Positions 24,155-32,782 are shown, numbered from the stretch's first letter. The stretch: 43,025 bases of DNA from Candidatus Tayloriibacteriota bacterium (GCA_003151615.1 PLXZ01000004.1:303441-346465), one strand, 5' to 3'. The notes: generated by a model not told the origin, from the letters alone. Numbers and translations are program-made.

Positions 24155-24345
24155 GCCTCGAACAATGCCGTCAGATCGAGCCGGATCTCGAAAAAGTATC
24201 CGACGAAGAAGTGACTAGAATCCGCAATCTTCTCTATGGCCTGGGCCAACTCGCCTACGAAACATGGGACAATGACCGAGTCGACGAAAAAAATGATTCC
24301 AAAAGTCCCCTTGGGTTATTGACTCCTCAACCGGAGGTGGAATAA
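24148..24345 (+). CDS. 65-aa accessory protein between rep and recombinase
   Basis: 65 aa, acidic and helical: LSLEQCRQIEPDLEKVSDEE, then VTRIRNLLYGLGQLAYETW, then a disordered Pro-rich tail. I recall similar small proteins beside serine recombinases in CPR genomes, but no function is known. Its ATG overlaps the rep stop (ATGCTAA) and its stop overlaps the next ATG (TAATG), so translation is probably coupled through all three genes. Confidence 0.7.
   Translation: MLSLEQCRQIEPDLEKVSDEEVTRIRNLLYGLGQLAYETWDNDRVDEKNDSKSPLGLLTPQPEVE
24333..24338 (+). promoter_or_regulatory. Strong Shine-Dalgarno (GGAGGT) of the recombinase
   Basis: GGAGGT lies 6 nt before the ATG at 24345 and decides that start over the ATG at 24375. 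It contrasts with the host genes around it, most of which have no Shine-Dalgarno. Confidence 0.8.
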
Positions 24346-25940
24346 TGGAATTATTATTTCTAAAACACATCTCCATGAACACACAAACAACAATTACAAA
24401 AACAGAAACAAAAAACGGAATCATCTATGTCCGTGTATCTTCCTCCGAACAGGTGGACGGTACTTCCCTTGAATCTCAAGAACGTATGTGCCGCGAATAC
24501 GCCGCACGCGAGAATATTTCCGTCTCGCAGGTTTTCATCGAAAAGGGCGAATCGGCAAAAACAGCAGATCGCACCGAATTCCTAAAAGCCATCAGTTTCT
24601 GTTCAATCAAGAAAAACGAAATCAGCTATTTCATCGTCTACAAACTCGACCGTTTCGCACGCAATCAATCCGATCACCTCACCGTCCGGGAAACGCTCAA
24701 AAAATACCACACCGAACTGCGCTCCGTCACTGAACCGATCAATGAGAGTCCTACCGGCAAACTCATGGAAGGAATACTTTCCAGTTTTGCAGAATTCGAC
24801 AATAGCATCCGCACCGAACGCTGCGTCAACGGCATGAAAGAACGCATCAAACAAGGCATCTGGGTCTGGGGCGCTCCTATGGGCTATTTACGGCTCGAAA
24901 AAGGCGCCAATCTCTCCATAGATCCCACATATGCGCCATATATCGTCATGACGTTTGAAAATTACGCCAAAGGCACTTATAGCTATGAATCGCTCGCAAA
25001 ATATCTGACCGCGCGAGGTTGTGTGACCCGACAAGGTCGACCCATGACAAAACAGCTCGTCGAGAAAATAATCAAAAACCCGATCTACTCTGGCGTCATC
25101 CGTGTCTGGGATATGGAGTACAAAGGAAAATTTGAACCGCTCATCAGCGAAGATCTTTTCTATCAATGCCAAAGCGGCGGAAGAAAACGAACCAGTGTTC
25201 CACATCTCAAAGAAAATCATGTCTTTCCACTGCGAAAATTGGCCGTCTGCCAGCATTGCAATCAACCAATGACCGGCAGTAAATCGACCGGACGAAAAGG
25301 CAAAAAATATCCCTACTATCACCACCACAAACAGACCTGCGATCATGCGAAATTCATCCCGAAAGAATCTTTCGAGCAAATGTTCGTTGAATACCTTCAG
25401 GAAATCAATCCGACACTTAACTATATAAAATTGTTTAAGGCAATCGTCCTCGATATCTGGAAAAACAACTTCAAAAAATATGACGAGCAGAACGAACGCG
25501 TCAGATATGAGATGCGGACACTGGAATCGCAGCGTCAAAAAGTATTCGACATGCATCGTGATGGCATTTACAGCAATACAGAATTTCTTGAACAGAAAGA
25601 CCTCATCTCAAAGAAAATTGCGGCAAAATCTCTGCTTATTCAAAAGACTATTGACTCATCATTCAACATGGACGAGGCTTTAACCTACTGCCTTACATTC
25701 GTTGAAAATACCGCCGGTTCATGGCTCTCCTACGAAAAAGATCTTCCGAAGCGCCTCCGGTTCCAAAAATTTATCTTTGAGGATATTGTCCCATTTTCCG
25801 GAGAGAAATTTGGAACCGCTAAACTAACGCCAATCTACAGCATATATCAGCAATATTTACTCAATCCGTCTAACGTTGTGGACCCTACAGGACTCGAACC
25901 TGCCACCCCCTCATTGCAAATGAGGTGCTCTACCAGATGA
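24345..25940 (+). CDS. Large serine recombinase / integrase
   Basis: 531 aa in the present frame. The resolvase-type catalytic domain (about 24-165) has YVRVSSSEQ with the nucleophilic serine (probably Ser32), YKLDRFARN and the E-helix region SSFAEFDNSIRTER. The Recombinase domain (about 180-290) includes GAPMGYLR and IYSGVIRV. A zinc ribbon (about 300-345) has CQHCNQP ... CDH. A coiled coil lies at about 360-440. Such enzymes integrate and excise elements between short att sites without a tRNA-derived homology, so the position beside tRNA-Ala is notable. The last ~20 residues (VDPTGLEPATPSLQMRCSTR) are the antisense of the tRNA gene, a sequence well known as a spurious peptide. The native C-terminus was therefore probably replaced on integration. 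Confidence 0.93.
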   Translation: MELLFLKHISMNTQTTITKTETKNGIIYVRVSSSEQVDGTSLESQERMCREYAARENISVSQVFIEKGESAKTADRTEFLKAISFCSIKKNEISYFIVYKLDRFARNQSDHLTVRETLKKYHTELRSVTEPINESPTGKLMEGILSSFAEFDNSIRTERCVNGMKERIKQGIWVWGAPMGYLRLEKGANLSIDPTYAPYIVMTFENYAKGTYSYESLAKYLTARGCVTRQGRPMTKQLVEKIIKNPIYSGVIRVWDMEYKGKFEPLISEDLFYQCQSGGRKRTSVPHLKENHVFPLRKLAVCQHCNQPMTGSKSTGRKGKKYPYYHHHKQTCDHAKFIPKESFEQMFVEYLQEINPTLNYIKLFKAIVLDIWKNNFKKYDEQNERVRYEMRTLESQRQKVFDMHRDGIYSNTEFLEQKDLISKKIAAKSLLIQKTIDSSFNMDEALTYCLTFVENTAGSWLSYEKDLPKRLRFQKFIFEDIVPFSGEKFGTAKLTPIYSIYQQYLLNPSNVVDPTGLEPATPSLQMRCSTR

Positions 25941-25951
25941 GCTAAGGGCCC
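25879..25951 (-). tRNA. tRNA-Ala (anticodon UGC)
   Basis: 73 nt. Acceptor arms GGGCCCT and AGGGTCC pair with one G:U; discriminator A; D-arm AGCTCATCTGGTAGAGC; anticodon stem CCTCA/TGAGG around TTTGCAA (anticodon TGC); T-arm GGCAGGTTCGAGTCCTG. The CCA end is not encoded. It lies just downstream of ddl on the same strand and its 3' half overlaps the end of the recombinase frame. Confidence 0.96.
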
Positions 25952-25986
25952 AATATGACTTGAAACTAGGCCGAAATATAGTAACT

Positions 25987-26958
25987 TTATTTTCCCTCCA
26001 ATGCAAGCCCGATAATGTGGTCGAGAAATTCGGGCAGATCGGAACCGACGGCGGCCAATGCTTTCGGCACAAGCGAGGCTTCGGTCAATCCCGGCAACGT
26101 ATTTACTTCCAAAACATATACGCCTCGGCGCGGAGAAACGATGAAATCGGTGCGGGAATAATGGCGCAGACCGAGAGTGGCGTGCACTTCGCGTGCCAGA
26201 CGGAGGAGTTCGGCCTTGTCCTTTTCGTTGAAATTGCCGGGGACGATTTCCTCTGTGTCAGGCGAAGAATATTTCGCGTCATAATCGAAAAAGTCTCGTC
26301 CGTGCCTGATTTCAATCGGCGGCAATGCGTACAGTTCTTCCCCGCGAAAACTATTGATGACTCCGACGGTTGCTTCAACTCCGGGAATAAATTCTTCGAT
26401 CAGAACCGCATCGCACACCCAAAACGCCGCTTCAATTGCAGGTTCCAAATCAGCGAATGTACGGACAATTGAAATGCCGACGGATGAACCCGCGGAAACA
26501 GGCTTCACGACCGCGGGCATCGGAAATGACTTGAATATATCAAGTGCATTGTATTTTCTGTCGGCGAGTACAATATAGTATGGGGTCTTGATGCCGGCTT
26601 TTTTGAACGTTTCCTTCGCGAGAGCCTTGTTCATACCGATGGCCGACGCCAGAGAGCGCGACCCGGTATACGCGGCATTGTGATAATCCAAAAGAGTCTG
26701 CAATTTTCCATCCTCGCCGTATTCCCCGTGGAGAGCGTTCACGAAAACATCAGCCCGCGCGAGAATTTCATGCGGAGCGGACGACACTCCCGCAATATGC
26801 CACAGGCCGGCACGGTCGATAAAAATATCAATCGGTTCATATTTTTCGGCGAGGCGTTTGTCAGCCAAATTTTTCAAAACAGCCGATCCGGTTTTGAGCG
26901 AAACTTCATATTCGCTTGAAGGGCCGCCGCGGAGAACTCCGACTTTTGTTCGAGACAT
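25987..26958 (-). CDS. ddl: D-alanine--D-alanine ligase
   Basis: 323 aa from the ATG at 26958; an ATG at 27009 is rejected because the promoter lies between. It joins two D-alanines with ATP to make the dipeptide of the peptidoglycan stem. Seen: VGVLRGGPSSEYEVSLKTG at the N-terminus, LHGEYGEDGKLQ and YTGS, the ATP-grasp segments KPVSAGSSVGI and LIEEFIPGVEATVGV, and the C-terminal RTDFIV ... VLEVNTLPGLTEASLVP with metal and substrate residues. TATAAT at 26966-26971 lies 7 nt before the ATG, so the mRNA is leaderless. Confidence 0.96.
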   Translation of the reverse strand: MSRTKVGVLRGGPSSEYEVSLKTGSAVLKNLADKRLAEKYEPIDIFIDRAGLWHIAGVSSAPHEILARADVFVNALHGEYGEDGKLQTLLDYHNAAYTGSRSLASAIGMNKALAKETFKKAGIKTPYYIVLADRKYNALDIFKSFPMPAVVKPVSAGSSVGISIVRTFADLEPAIEAAFWVCDAVLIEEFIPGVEATVGVINSFRGEELYALPPIEIRHGRDFFDYDAKYSSPDTEEIVPGNFNEKDKAELLRLAREVHATLGLRHYSRTDFIVSPRRGVYVLEVNTLPGLTEASLVPKALAAVGSDLPEFLDHIIGLALEGK

Positions 26959-26965
26959 GCCAAAT

Positions 26966-26971
26966 ATTATA
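26966..26971 (-). promoter_or_regulatory. -10 box (TATAAT) of ddl
   Basis: TATAAT, then 7 nt, then the ATG. The start point would fall at or next to the start codon. It excludes the longer reading of ddl. Confidence 0.7.
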
Positions 26972-27014
26972 GCATGTGAACTAGCAAGTTCATCCCAGGG
27001 ACGAATCAACAGGT

Positions 27015-28304
27015 TTACCCCAGCAATTTTTTGGCCCGCGTCCGCCGGTGGTATGCAATGGCAAATCTGTGGGCTTCAGCATTCGCAAGCAGAATTGCAG
27101 CACGGTGTTCGGATGCCAACTTTTTCGCAGCAGGAGTTGAAGCCATAATGTCGCGCGGCCGATGCCTGTCGTCTTTTACGATTGAAACAACAGGAATCGC
27201 CATGCCGGTTTCCGCAACTACTTTTTCCGCGGCATTTTTTTGCGCGACACCGCCGTCAACCGCAATCAAATCAGGCATTGTCCATTCAGTATGGCCGAAT
27301 CTGCGGCTCAGAATTTCACGCAGACCACCGACATCGTCATTGCCGCCATTTTTATTGTTCGCATTTCCTTGATTCAATTTAAATTTTCGATATTCATTTT
27401 TATTCGGCTCGCCTTTTCCGGAACCGTCGCTGTCGACAACTGTCATGACGCCGACAACCGAACCTCCGCCGAGATGCGCAACGTCGTAGGCTTCAATTCG
27501 AATCGTCGAAAACGAAGCGTCTCGACTTCCCTCCGAAATCTCATTATTCTCCTTGACCAAAGCAACATCCTGAATATGGTTGATGGCATAGAGCGTGTGT
27601 TTGACCTTTTCCGCCTTCTCGAATTCACGGGCTTTTGCGTATGCCTTCATATCGCGAGTGAGTGCCTTGTTCAAGTCTTTTTTTCGGCCTTCAAAAAACA
27701 ATGTGATATTACGGATCGTTTTGGCATAATCTTTTTTCGCGTCAGGAGCTGTAACATCCGGCGACAACCCGATTGAACGGTAGAAATTTTCGGTATGAGA
27801 TTTTCCGGGAATCAAACCGGCCTTCGCGTCGCGAAATGGAAATATTTTTCGGATCAAGGCAAGCGCCTCGCGCAAAAGAGCACCTTGCGGATACGGCCCA
27901 AATTTCGCCCGGATTAAAATTCCTTCCGGCGTATTTTCCAAAACGCGGCCTCGAACCAAAACGACGCGCGGGAATTCCTCGTCGGTGATGACAACGTAAT
28001 TATATGAGCGGTCGTCTTTTTCCTTTGTATTGTATTTCGGCTGATGCTTTTTAATCAGATTGCTCTCCAGAATAATCGCTTCCAAAACCGAATCGGCTTC
28101 TTCCCACTTCATCGAGCTCGCCGACGCAACCATGTCAACCAGAAATTGCCCGCGAGTATCGACAAGATCGTTTTTAAAATAGCTAGCCACGCGGTCGCGC
28201 AACGACGTGGCACGGCCAATATACAGGATTTTTGGCCCTTTTTTGAAGAAATAGATGCCCGGTGTATCGGGCAGTTTGAGTTTTTTGAAGTCTTCGAGTT
28301 TCAT
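27015..28304 (-). CDS. uvrC: UvrC-type nucleotide excision repair endonuclease, shortened
   Basis: 429 aa, against about 600 for UvrC. Present: the GIY-YIG nuclease (PGIYFFKKG ... LYIGRATSLRDRVASYF, about 14-45) for the 3' cut; the UVR helix pair (about 210-250) for UvrB contact; and the RNase H-like domain (AYDVAHLGG, YRKFKL, DLIAVDGG, ANAEAHRFAIAYHRR, about 275-425) for the 5' cut. Absent: the C-terminal helix-hairpin-helix DNA-binding pair, and the cysteines that in ordinary UvrC hold an iron-sulfur cluster (the FYRSIGLSPDVTAPDAKKDY segment has none). It is probably active through UvrB but with weaker DNA binding, an inference. The promoter overlaps that of the opposite gene. Confidence 0.9.
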   Translation of the reverse strand: MKLEDFKKLKLPDTPGIYFFKKGPKILYIGRATSLRDRVASYFKNDLVDTRGQFLVDMVASASSMKWEEADSVLEAIILESNLIKKHQPKYNTKEKDDRSYNYVVITDEEFPRVVLVRGRVLENTPEGILIRAKFGPYPQGALLREALALIRKIFPFRDAKAGLIPGKSHTENFYRSIGLSPDVTAPDAKKDYAKTIRNITLFFEGRKKDLNKALTRDMKAYAKAREFEKAEKVKHTLYAINHIQDVALVKENNEISEGSRDASFSTIRIEAYDVAHLGGGSVVGVMTVVDSDGSGKGEPNKNEYRKFKLNQGNANNKNGGNDDVGGLREILSRRFGHTEWTMPDLIAVDGGVAQKNAAEKVVAETGMAIPVVSIVKDDRHRPRDIMASTPAAKKLASEHRAAILLANAEAHRFAIAYHRRTRAKKLLG

Positions 28305-28323
28305 ATGCCGTTAAATGCCATCG

Positions 28324-28352
28324 ACAATATCCTAACACAAGTTGACTTGCAA
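28324..28352 (-). promoter_or_regulatory. Promoter of uvrC
   Basis: Minus-strand TTGCAA (28347-28352), 17-bp spacer, TATTGT (28324-28329). It overlaps the opposite-facing promoter at 28342-28370, so the two cannot be occupied at once. Confidence 0.55.
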
Positions 28353-28370
28353 TAAATAAAGACGTAGAGT
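28342..28370 (+). promoter_or_regulatory. Promoter of the 149-aa unknown gene
   Basis: TTGACT (28342-28347), 17-bp spacer, TAGAGT (28365-28370). The leader is about 60 nt, AT-rich and without Shine-Dalgarno. Confidence 0.6.
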
Positions 28371-28437
28371 GTTGAAGGCAGAATCTACAAACAGCACAAA
28401 TATTCAACAATAAAAACAGCAAAAGACACACCTAATT

Positions 28438-28887
28438 ATGAGCACGATGAAAAAGATCCATGTCGAGTTCCCTCTCGAGGGACCGGGCATCCGCGCAATT
28501 GTCGGCAAACTGCGGGAACTTTTGAAGGAAGGAAAAGTTTTCGCCGTTCAGGCAAAATTTGGAAGCAAGGAATACTACCGCGAAGCCATTCTGGGAAGCG
28601 AACAAAAGCATCATCTTCAACAGCCCGCCCGCGGACTTGTCCACAACATCCATGCAATTATGGGTGGCACCGACCAAAAAGCCGGCACCGCGGAATCACT
28701 GGAAACGCTCTTCATCGAGGCCTTGGCTTATGCCGACGCCATGGAAAAAGTTTACATAACCGCGGTCGAGGAAGCCCAGAAAAAATATCCGGTCATTCCG
28801 GCGGTTCGGATTTCGAGACGCCACATTCAACATGTGAGCCGCAGCAGTCCGCATGTTCAACATCATTTTACGCGTTCAAGGGCCTGA
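28438..28887 (+). CDS. Hypothetical soluble basic protein (149 aa)
   Basis: 149 aa; no family recognised. The first half is alpha/beta-like (KKIHVEFPLEGPGIRAIVGK, then VFAVQAKFGSKEYYREAI). The middle is helical and acidic (SLETLFIEALAYADAMEKVY). The end is His/Arg/Ser-rich (SRRHIQHVSRSSPHVQHHF) and may be disordered or bind nucleic acid. No signal or membrane segment. It has its own promoter and a strong terminator, so it is a well-defined single gene. Confidence 0.72.
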   Translation: MSTMKKIHVEFPLEGPGIRAIVGKLRELLKEGKVFAVQAKFGSKEYYREAILGSEQKHHLQQPARGLVHNIHAIMGGTDQKAGTAESLETLFIEALAYADAMEKVYITAVEEAQKKYPVIPAVRISRRHIQHVSRSSPHVQHHFTRSRA

Positions 28888-28908
28888 CCCAGCTCGGGAA
28901 AACTCATT

Positions 28909-28946
28909 TCGGACAGTGCTCATTCAGCGCGCTGTCCGATTTTTTT
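28909..28946 (+). terminator. Intrinsic terminator of the 149-aa gene
   Basis: TCGGACAG and CTGTCCGA form an 8-bp stem followed by seven T. Confidence 0.88.
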
Positions 28947-28963
28947 ATGCCTTTTTATTTGTA

Positions 28964-28972
28964 TGCTATACT
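28964..28972 (+). promoter_or_regulatory. Extended -10 of the DsbA-like gene
   Basis: TGCTATACT, an extended -10. The start would be near 28979, about 32 nt before the ATG at 29011. The leader is AT-rich and has no Shine-Dalgarno. An ATG at 28963 would lie before the transcript start. Confidence 0.6.
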
Positions 28973-29010
28973 TTACGTCATCATTTAATCAATTCACACT
29001 TCATTTATAT

Positions 29011-29793
29011 ATGGAACAAAATCAGCCCCAGTTAAAAGCAGTCCTCAACGTGCCGACAGCCATCGTCATAGCCGCCGTCATCATAGCCGTTTCGATAGTT
29101 TGGATAAAAAAACCGACAGGCACGGTTTCTTCGACTGCATCCTCGACCATCAGCATTCCTCCGGTGCAGACTTCGCTCGCTCCGGTCACAAGCTCCGACC
29201 ATATTTTAGGCAATCCAAATGCGCCGATAAAAATCGTTGAATTCTCCGACCCATCCTGCCCTTACTGCAAGGTTTTCTATCCGGTCATGCAGCAAGTCAT
29301 GAACAATTATGGAACAAACGGCCAGGTCGCCTGGGTCTATCGCGCCTTTCCTCTCGACAAACCTGATGCAAACGGGTATGTTCTCCACCCGAATGCCGGA
29401 CACGAATCGCAGGCCATAGAATGTGCCGGAGTTCTGGGAGGCAACGACAAATTCTGGGCCTACGCAAACAGGCTTTACAGCGTAACACCGTCAGTGACGC
29501 CAACGACGCCAAACGGACTTGACCAGAGCCAGTTGCCGGTCATTGCGCAATATGTCGGCCTCAACGTCGCTTCGTTTAATTCCTGCCTTTCCAGCGGTGA
29601 AACAGCGGCGAAAGTCGAAGCGGAATACCAGGAGGGCGTGACCGCGGGCGTTGACGGAACTCCGTATAGCTTCATCATTTCTTCCGGATCAAATACGCTT
29701 ATTCCGATCGCAGGTGCTGAAACATACGCTCAATTGAAAATCATTCTCGACCAGCTCGTCAATCAGGCTACAAGCACGAGTTCAACGCAGTAA
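29011..29793 (+). CDS. Membrane-anchored DsbA-like thiol oxidoreductase
   Basis: 260 aa. N-terminal anchor (about 13-33, VPTAIVIAAVIIAVSIVWI) and a Ser/Thr/Pro linker, then a thioredoxin-fold domain with the active site DPSCPYCKVF (CPYC, about 86-96). The cis-proline loop is DGTPYSFI (about 220-227). A helical insertion lies between, with two further cysteines (AIECAG, SFNSCLSS) that could form a second disulfide. It is the Thioredoxin_4/DSBA type that forms or shuffles disulfides outside the membrane, consistent with the Cys-containing surface protein in this window, though that link is an inference. It ends 1 nt from the opposing helicase gene and no terminator lies between. Confidence 0.9.
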   Translation: MEQNQPQLKAVLNVPTAIVIAAVIIAVSIVWIKKPTGTVSSTASSTISIPPVQTSLAPVTSSDHILGNPNAPIKIVEFSDPSCPYCKVFYPVMQQVMNNYGTNGQVAWVYRAFPLDKPDANGYVLHPNAGHESQAIECAGVLGGNDKFWAYANRLYSVTPSVTPTTPNGLDQSQLPVIAQYVGLNVASFNSCLSSGETAAKVEAEYQEGVTAGVDGTPYSFIISSGSNTLIPIAGAETYAQLKIILDQLVNQATSTSSTQ

Positions 29794-29794
29794 A

Positions 29795-32776
29795 CTAGAC
29801 GTCGCGCAGGCCACACCATTCACACTCGGGATCCGAACATCTTTTGCCTGCAATTTCCCCGCTCCAGACGCTTTCGACAAGCGATTCGATTTCCTCGTTC
29901 ACACGATCTATGTCCGCGGTTTCAACCGGTATTGTAATTATCGGGCATCGGCCCTTGTCGTCGGGCGAAACGAATACGAGTGACGGTATTATTCTGCGGC
30001 TTCTCCAGCGCGCGTCTCCGCCGACCAAAATTTTATAAAAAACGAGCTGGCGGAAATAATTGCCGTCGGAATTGCTCTTTGTTTCGCCTTTTATGGCATT
30101 GACTGACATCGCCTGCCGGGTTTTATAGTCGTATACGGCTGTTTCATTTCCATTGTCGACGAGCGCGTCGAGTTTTCCATGAATGGGGATGCGGACAGTC
30201 TCATCTCTGTCCTTGGTCTCAAATTCATTTCTGACAAAAAATTCAGTCAATATTGAAGTATTTTTCGCTGAGTTGAAATGCAGTTCGAGGGCTTTTGACA
30301 CGACCGGAACATCATCGAGCAATTCCTTTTGCGCCGATTTTTTCTCCGCGGACGGCAAAAAGGACTGCACGAAAAATTCCTGTATCGATTCACTCAAAAT
30401 CTGCTCGATTTGAACAGCCGTGATTTTTCCATCCTGTTTTTCCGATTTCCAAACGCGCGAAATGGCTTCATGCATAGCATTTCCCTTCTCCGACGGCACC
30501 GACGGAGCCTGCGGCATCTTCAAAATGCTTTGATAAATAAATTTGCTTGGACATTCCATGAAATGATTAAGAGCCGTAACCGAAAGTCCCTTCTCAACCA
30601 AAACATGTTTTGCAATGTCGATCAATTTCGCGTCGAGCGAGTTCTGCGCGCTAACCGCCGGAACGGCGCTGTCTTTCGCATGAAGCGTTTCCACTCCCTC
30701 ACGCGGCAATTTCACATGTGCCGTATATTTCTCATCAAGTTCCGAAATGAAACGGAGCGGCGAAAGGGTTTTTCCGTCAGATTCTTCGAGTGAAGTTAGA
30801 ACCGCCGCATGCCGGCGTGCTCGGGTCAAAGCCACGTAAAACAGCCGGCGCACGTCGCGGGCGTCGCTGTCATTTGTATGTTTTTTCGGCAAAATAAAGG
30901 AGGCTCCGCGAGGCCGGCCAATCCATGATTCGTCATTCGCGTACGGGATAAAAACGTAGTCAAACTCAAGGCCTTTACTGCCGTGCGCGGTCATCGCCCG
31001 AAACGGAATATCCGGCGCACCCACGGCAATTTTCACCGTATGGGATTCGGATGACAGCCGGTACGCAAGCATATTTTTAATTAATTCCGAAGGATCCGAA
31101 ATCGCACCCTCGCGCGCCAATGATTCAGCGAGCGACACAATGCCGCGCCACACATGCACATAGGAAGGATCAGTCGCGACCAATTTTGTGAAGCCCGATT
31201 CTTCGGCCGCGTGAATCAGAAAGCCGACCGAATTGTCGGACAACAATCGCGCGCGAATGCCGGCAAGTTTCGGCAACTGCGCCTGCAATTCCGCAGAGGC
31301 ACCGCTGGATAGTTTTTTCACCAACTGGGCAGCTTCTTCAAATTGAAGACTCCACATTCCGGCAATGACAGTTTTCGCCAAAGCATCTATTTTTGTCGGA
31401 TCAACCAAATATTCGATCAAATGAAAGAAAAGCCGGCCGACCGGATGTCCGAAAATATCGATGCTTCGCTCGGACGATACCGGCACTCCATGCGATTCCA
31501 ACAGACGAATGATACGCGCCAAATCGCGGTTTCGTCGGACAATGATTGCAACGGTTGCATCAGGCTCATTCGCTGAAATAGCCTTTAATTGCTTCACCAA
31601 ATAGGTTTCGATGGCTGTTGTGTTTTCACCGGTCACAACGTCGATTGGCCGCGCCTTCATCTTTGCGCCATCCGCGTTTTTTACGCCGGCAGTCAATCTG
31701 ATTCGCAAATCCGCATGCTCGCCTTCCGCGTAATTCTTTTCAATCATGGCAAAGCTGGCGTCGAGAATTCCCTGATGCGAACGGTAATTCATATCAAGAG
31801 AAATGACTTTCATCGCCGGCCAGTGTTTCTGCAGAAGAAGAAAATTTTCCACCGACGCCCCTTGAAAACGGTAAATTGCCTGTTTTTCATCGCCAACGAT
31901 AAAAATATTCGGCGTTTCGAAAAATTCGGCAATGAGCGCGACCAGAATATTTTGCGCGTCATTCGTGTCCTGATGTTCGTCAACGTGAATATACAAATAT
32001 CGTTCCTGAATGAGCCGCAGAAGCAATTCGTCATTGTGAAGCGCGTCCTTCACGTACATGATCAAGTCATTGTAGTCCATGCGTTTCGACGCTAATTTCC
32101 GCTTCTCGTATTCCTCGTAAATATCCCCGAAAATAAGGGTTCTTTCGCATTTTTCGATGGCTTCGCGCGCATCGGCCTTCAATTTGCCTTTCGTTGCGCC
32201 GCGGGTTGAAATCGAATCATCGCTGTTTTCAATGCTCTTTTTTTCCGCTCGCGCAAATTCGCGGACTTTTTCGGGTGTCATGTCTTCGCGTTTTGCATCG
32301 TCAATGCTACGGATAATGCCGGAAACATATGCGTCGGGTTTTCCGGCGGGACGCAAATCCGTAAATTGCGGAAATTTTGGATCGGCTAGAATCAGCCGGA
32401 TTGAAGATTCCTGTTCGATGTCCGTCGCCAACTTCAAATCGTTGATATGCAGGAAATGGTCAGGATATTCGGCAATGATGGAAGAAGCGAAACTATGAAA
32501 GGTGTGCAGCTTCACGTCATGCGCGCGGTCGCCGATAATTTTCTGCAATTTTTCGCGCATCGATTTAACGCCGGATTCTGTATAGGTAATCGCCAAAATA
32601 CCGTTCGCAGGCGTGTCGGTTCGACGCAGAATATTGGCTATGCGCAACGTTAAAATTGTCGTTTTCCCCGTTCCCGGTCCGGCCACAACCATAACAGGCC
32701 CGTCGATGGTGTCGACAGCTTCGCGCTGACGAGTGTTTAGATTTGCATATTGGGCGTCAAAAAGTTTGTCGGACAT
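29795..32776 (-). CDS. UvrD/Rep-type helicase fused to a PD-(D/E)XK nuclease with Fe-S cysteines
   Basis: 993 aa. Superfamily 1A motifs: GPGTGKTTILTLRIA (I, about 33-47), TFHSFAS (Ib), YIHVDEHQDTND (II), GDEKQAIYRFQGA (III), LDMNYRSH (IV), TAHGSKGLEFDYVF (V), VALTRARRHA (VI). The C-terminal domain begins with SVTALNHFMECPSKFIY (about 740) and has the nuclease core AVYDYKTRQ (about 880-890). It ends RCSDPECEWCGL. These four cysteines match the AddB/RecB-type iron-sulfur nuclease staple. Single-chain helicase-nucleases of this kind process double-strand breaks and foreign DNA. No AddAB or RecBCD partner is seen here. TATAAT at 32783-32788, 6 nt before the ATG, predicts a leaderless mRNA. Confidence 0.92.
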   Translation of the reverse strand: MSDKLFDAQYANLNTRQREAVDTIDGPVMVVAGPGTGKTTILTLRIANILRRTDTPANGILAITYTESGVKSMREKLQKIIGDRAHDVKLHTFHSFASSIIAEYPDHFLHINDLKLATDIEQESSIRLILADPKFPQFTDLRPAGKPDAYVSGIIRSIDDAKREDMTPEKVREFARAEKKSIENSDDSISTRGATKGKLKADAREAIEKCERTLIFGDIYEEYEKRKLASKRMDYNDLIMYVKDALHNDELLLRLIQERYLYIHVDEHQDTNDAQNILVALIAEFFETPNIFIVGDEKQAIYRFQGASVENFLLLQKHWPAMKVISLDMNYRSHQGILDASFAMIEKNYAEGEHADLRIRLTAGVKNADGAKMKARPIDVVTGENTTAIETYLVKQLKAISANEPDATVAIIVRRNRDLARIIRLLESHGVPVSSERSIDIFGHPVGRLFFHLIEYLVDPTKIDALAKTVIAGMWSLQFEEAAQLVKKLSSGASAELQAQLPKLAGIRARLLSDNSVGFLIHAAEESGFTKLVATDPSYVHVWRGIVSLAESLAREGAISDPSELIKNMLAYRLSSESHTVKIAVGAPDIPFRAMTAHGSKGLEFDYVFIPYANDESWIGRPRGASFILPKKHTNDSDARDVRRLFYVALTRARRHAAVLTSLEESDGKTLSPLRFISELDEKYTAHVKLPREGVETLHAKDSAVPAVSAQNSLDAKLIDIAKHVLVEKGLSVTALNHFMECPSKFIYQSILKMPQAPSVPSEKGNAMHEAISRVWKSEKQDGKITAVQIEQILSESIQEFFVQSFLPSAEKKSAQKELLDDVPVVSKALELHFNSAKNTSILTEFFVRNEFETKDRDETVRIPIHGKLDALVDNGNETAVYDYKTRQAMSVNAIKGETKSNSDGNYFRQLVFYKILVGGDARWRSRRIIPSLVFVSPDDKGRCPIITIPVETADIDRVNEEIESLVESVWSGEIAGKRCSDPECEWCGLRDV

Positions 32777-32782
32777 AGCACC

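Larger units (their letters stand above)
22740..25880 (+). mobile_element. Integrated HUH-Rep / serine-recombinase element next to tRNA-Ala
   Basis: One unit is formed by a GC-rich folded non-coding region, an HUH replication gene, a 65-aa accessory gene and a serine recombinase, the genes overlapping by 1-7 nt, all on the plus strand between minus-strand host genes. The right end is taken as the tRNA-Ala 3' end, because the recombinase frame runs into it. The left end is a guess, set by the change from AT-rich helicase promoter to GC-rich DNA near 22740. I found no direct repeat of the tRNA end in the window, so the att sites are unresolved. It is probably an integrated plasmid or a filamentous-phage-like replicon. 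Confidence 0.6.

Noticed and set aside
25879-25940. C-terminal tail of the serine recombinase as a real protein domain
   Set aside because: It is the antisense of tRNA-Ala, and the same peptide is a well-known spurious translation.
26959-27009. Longer ddl from an ATG at 27009
   Set aside because: The TATAAT at 26966-26971 lies within it, so it would not be on the mRNA.
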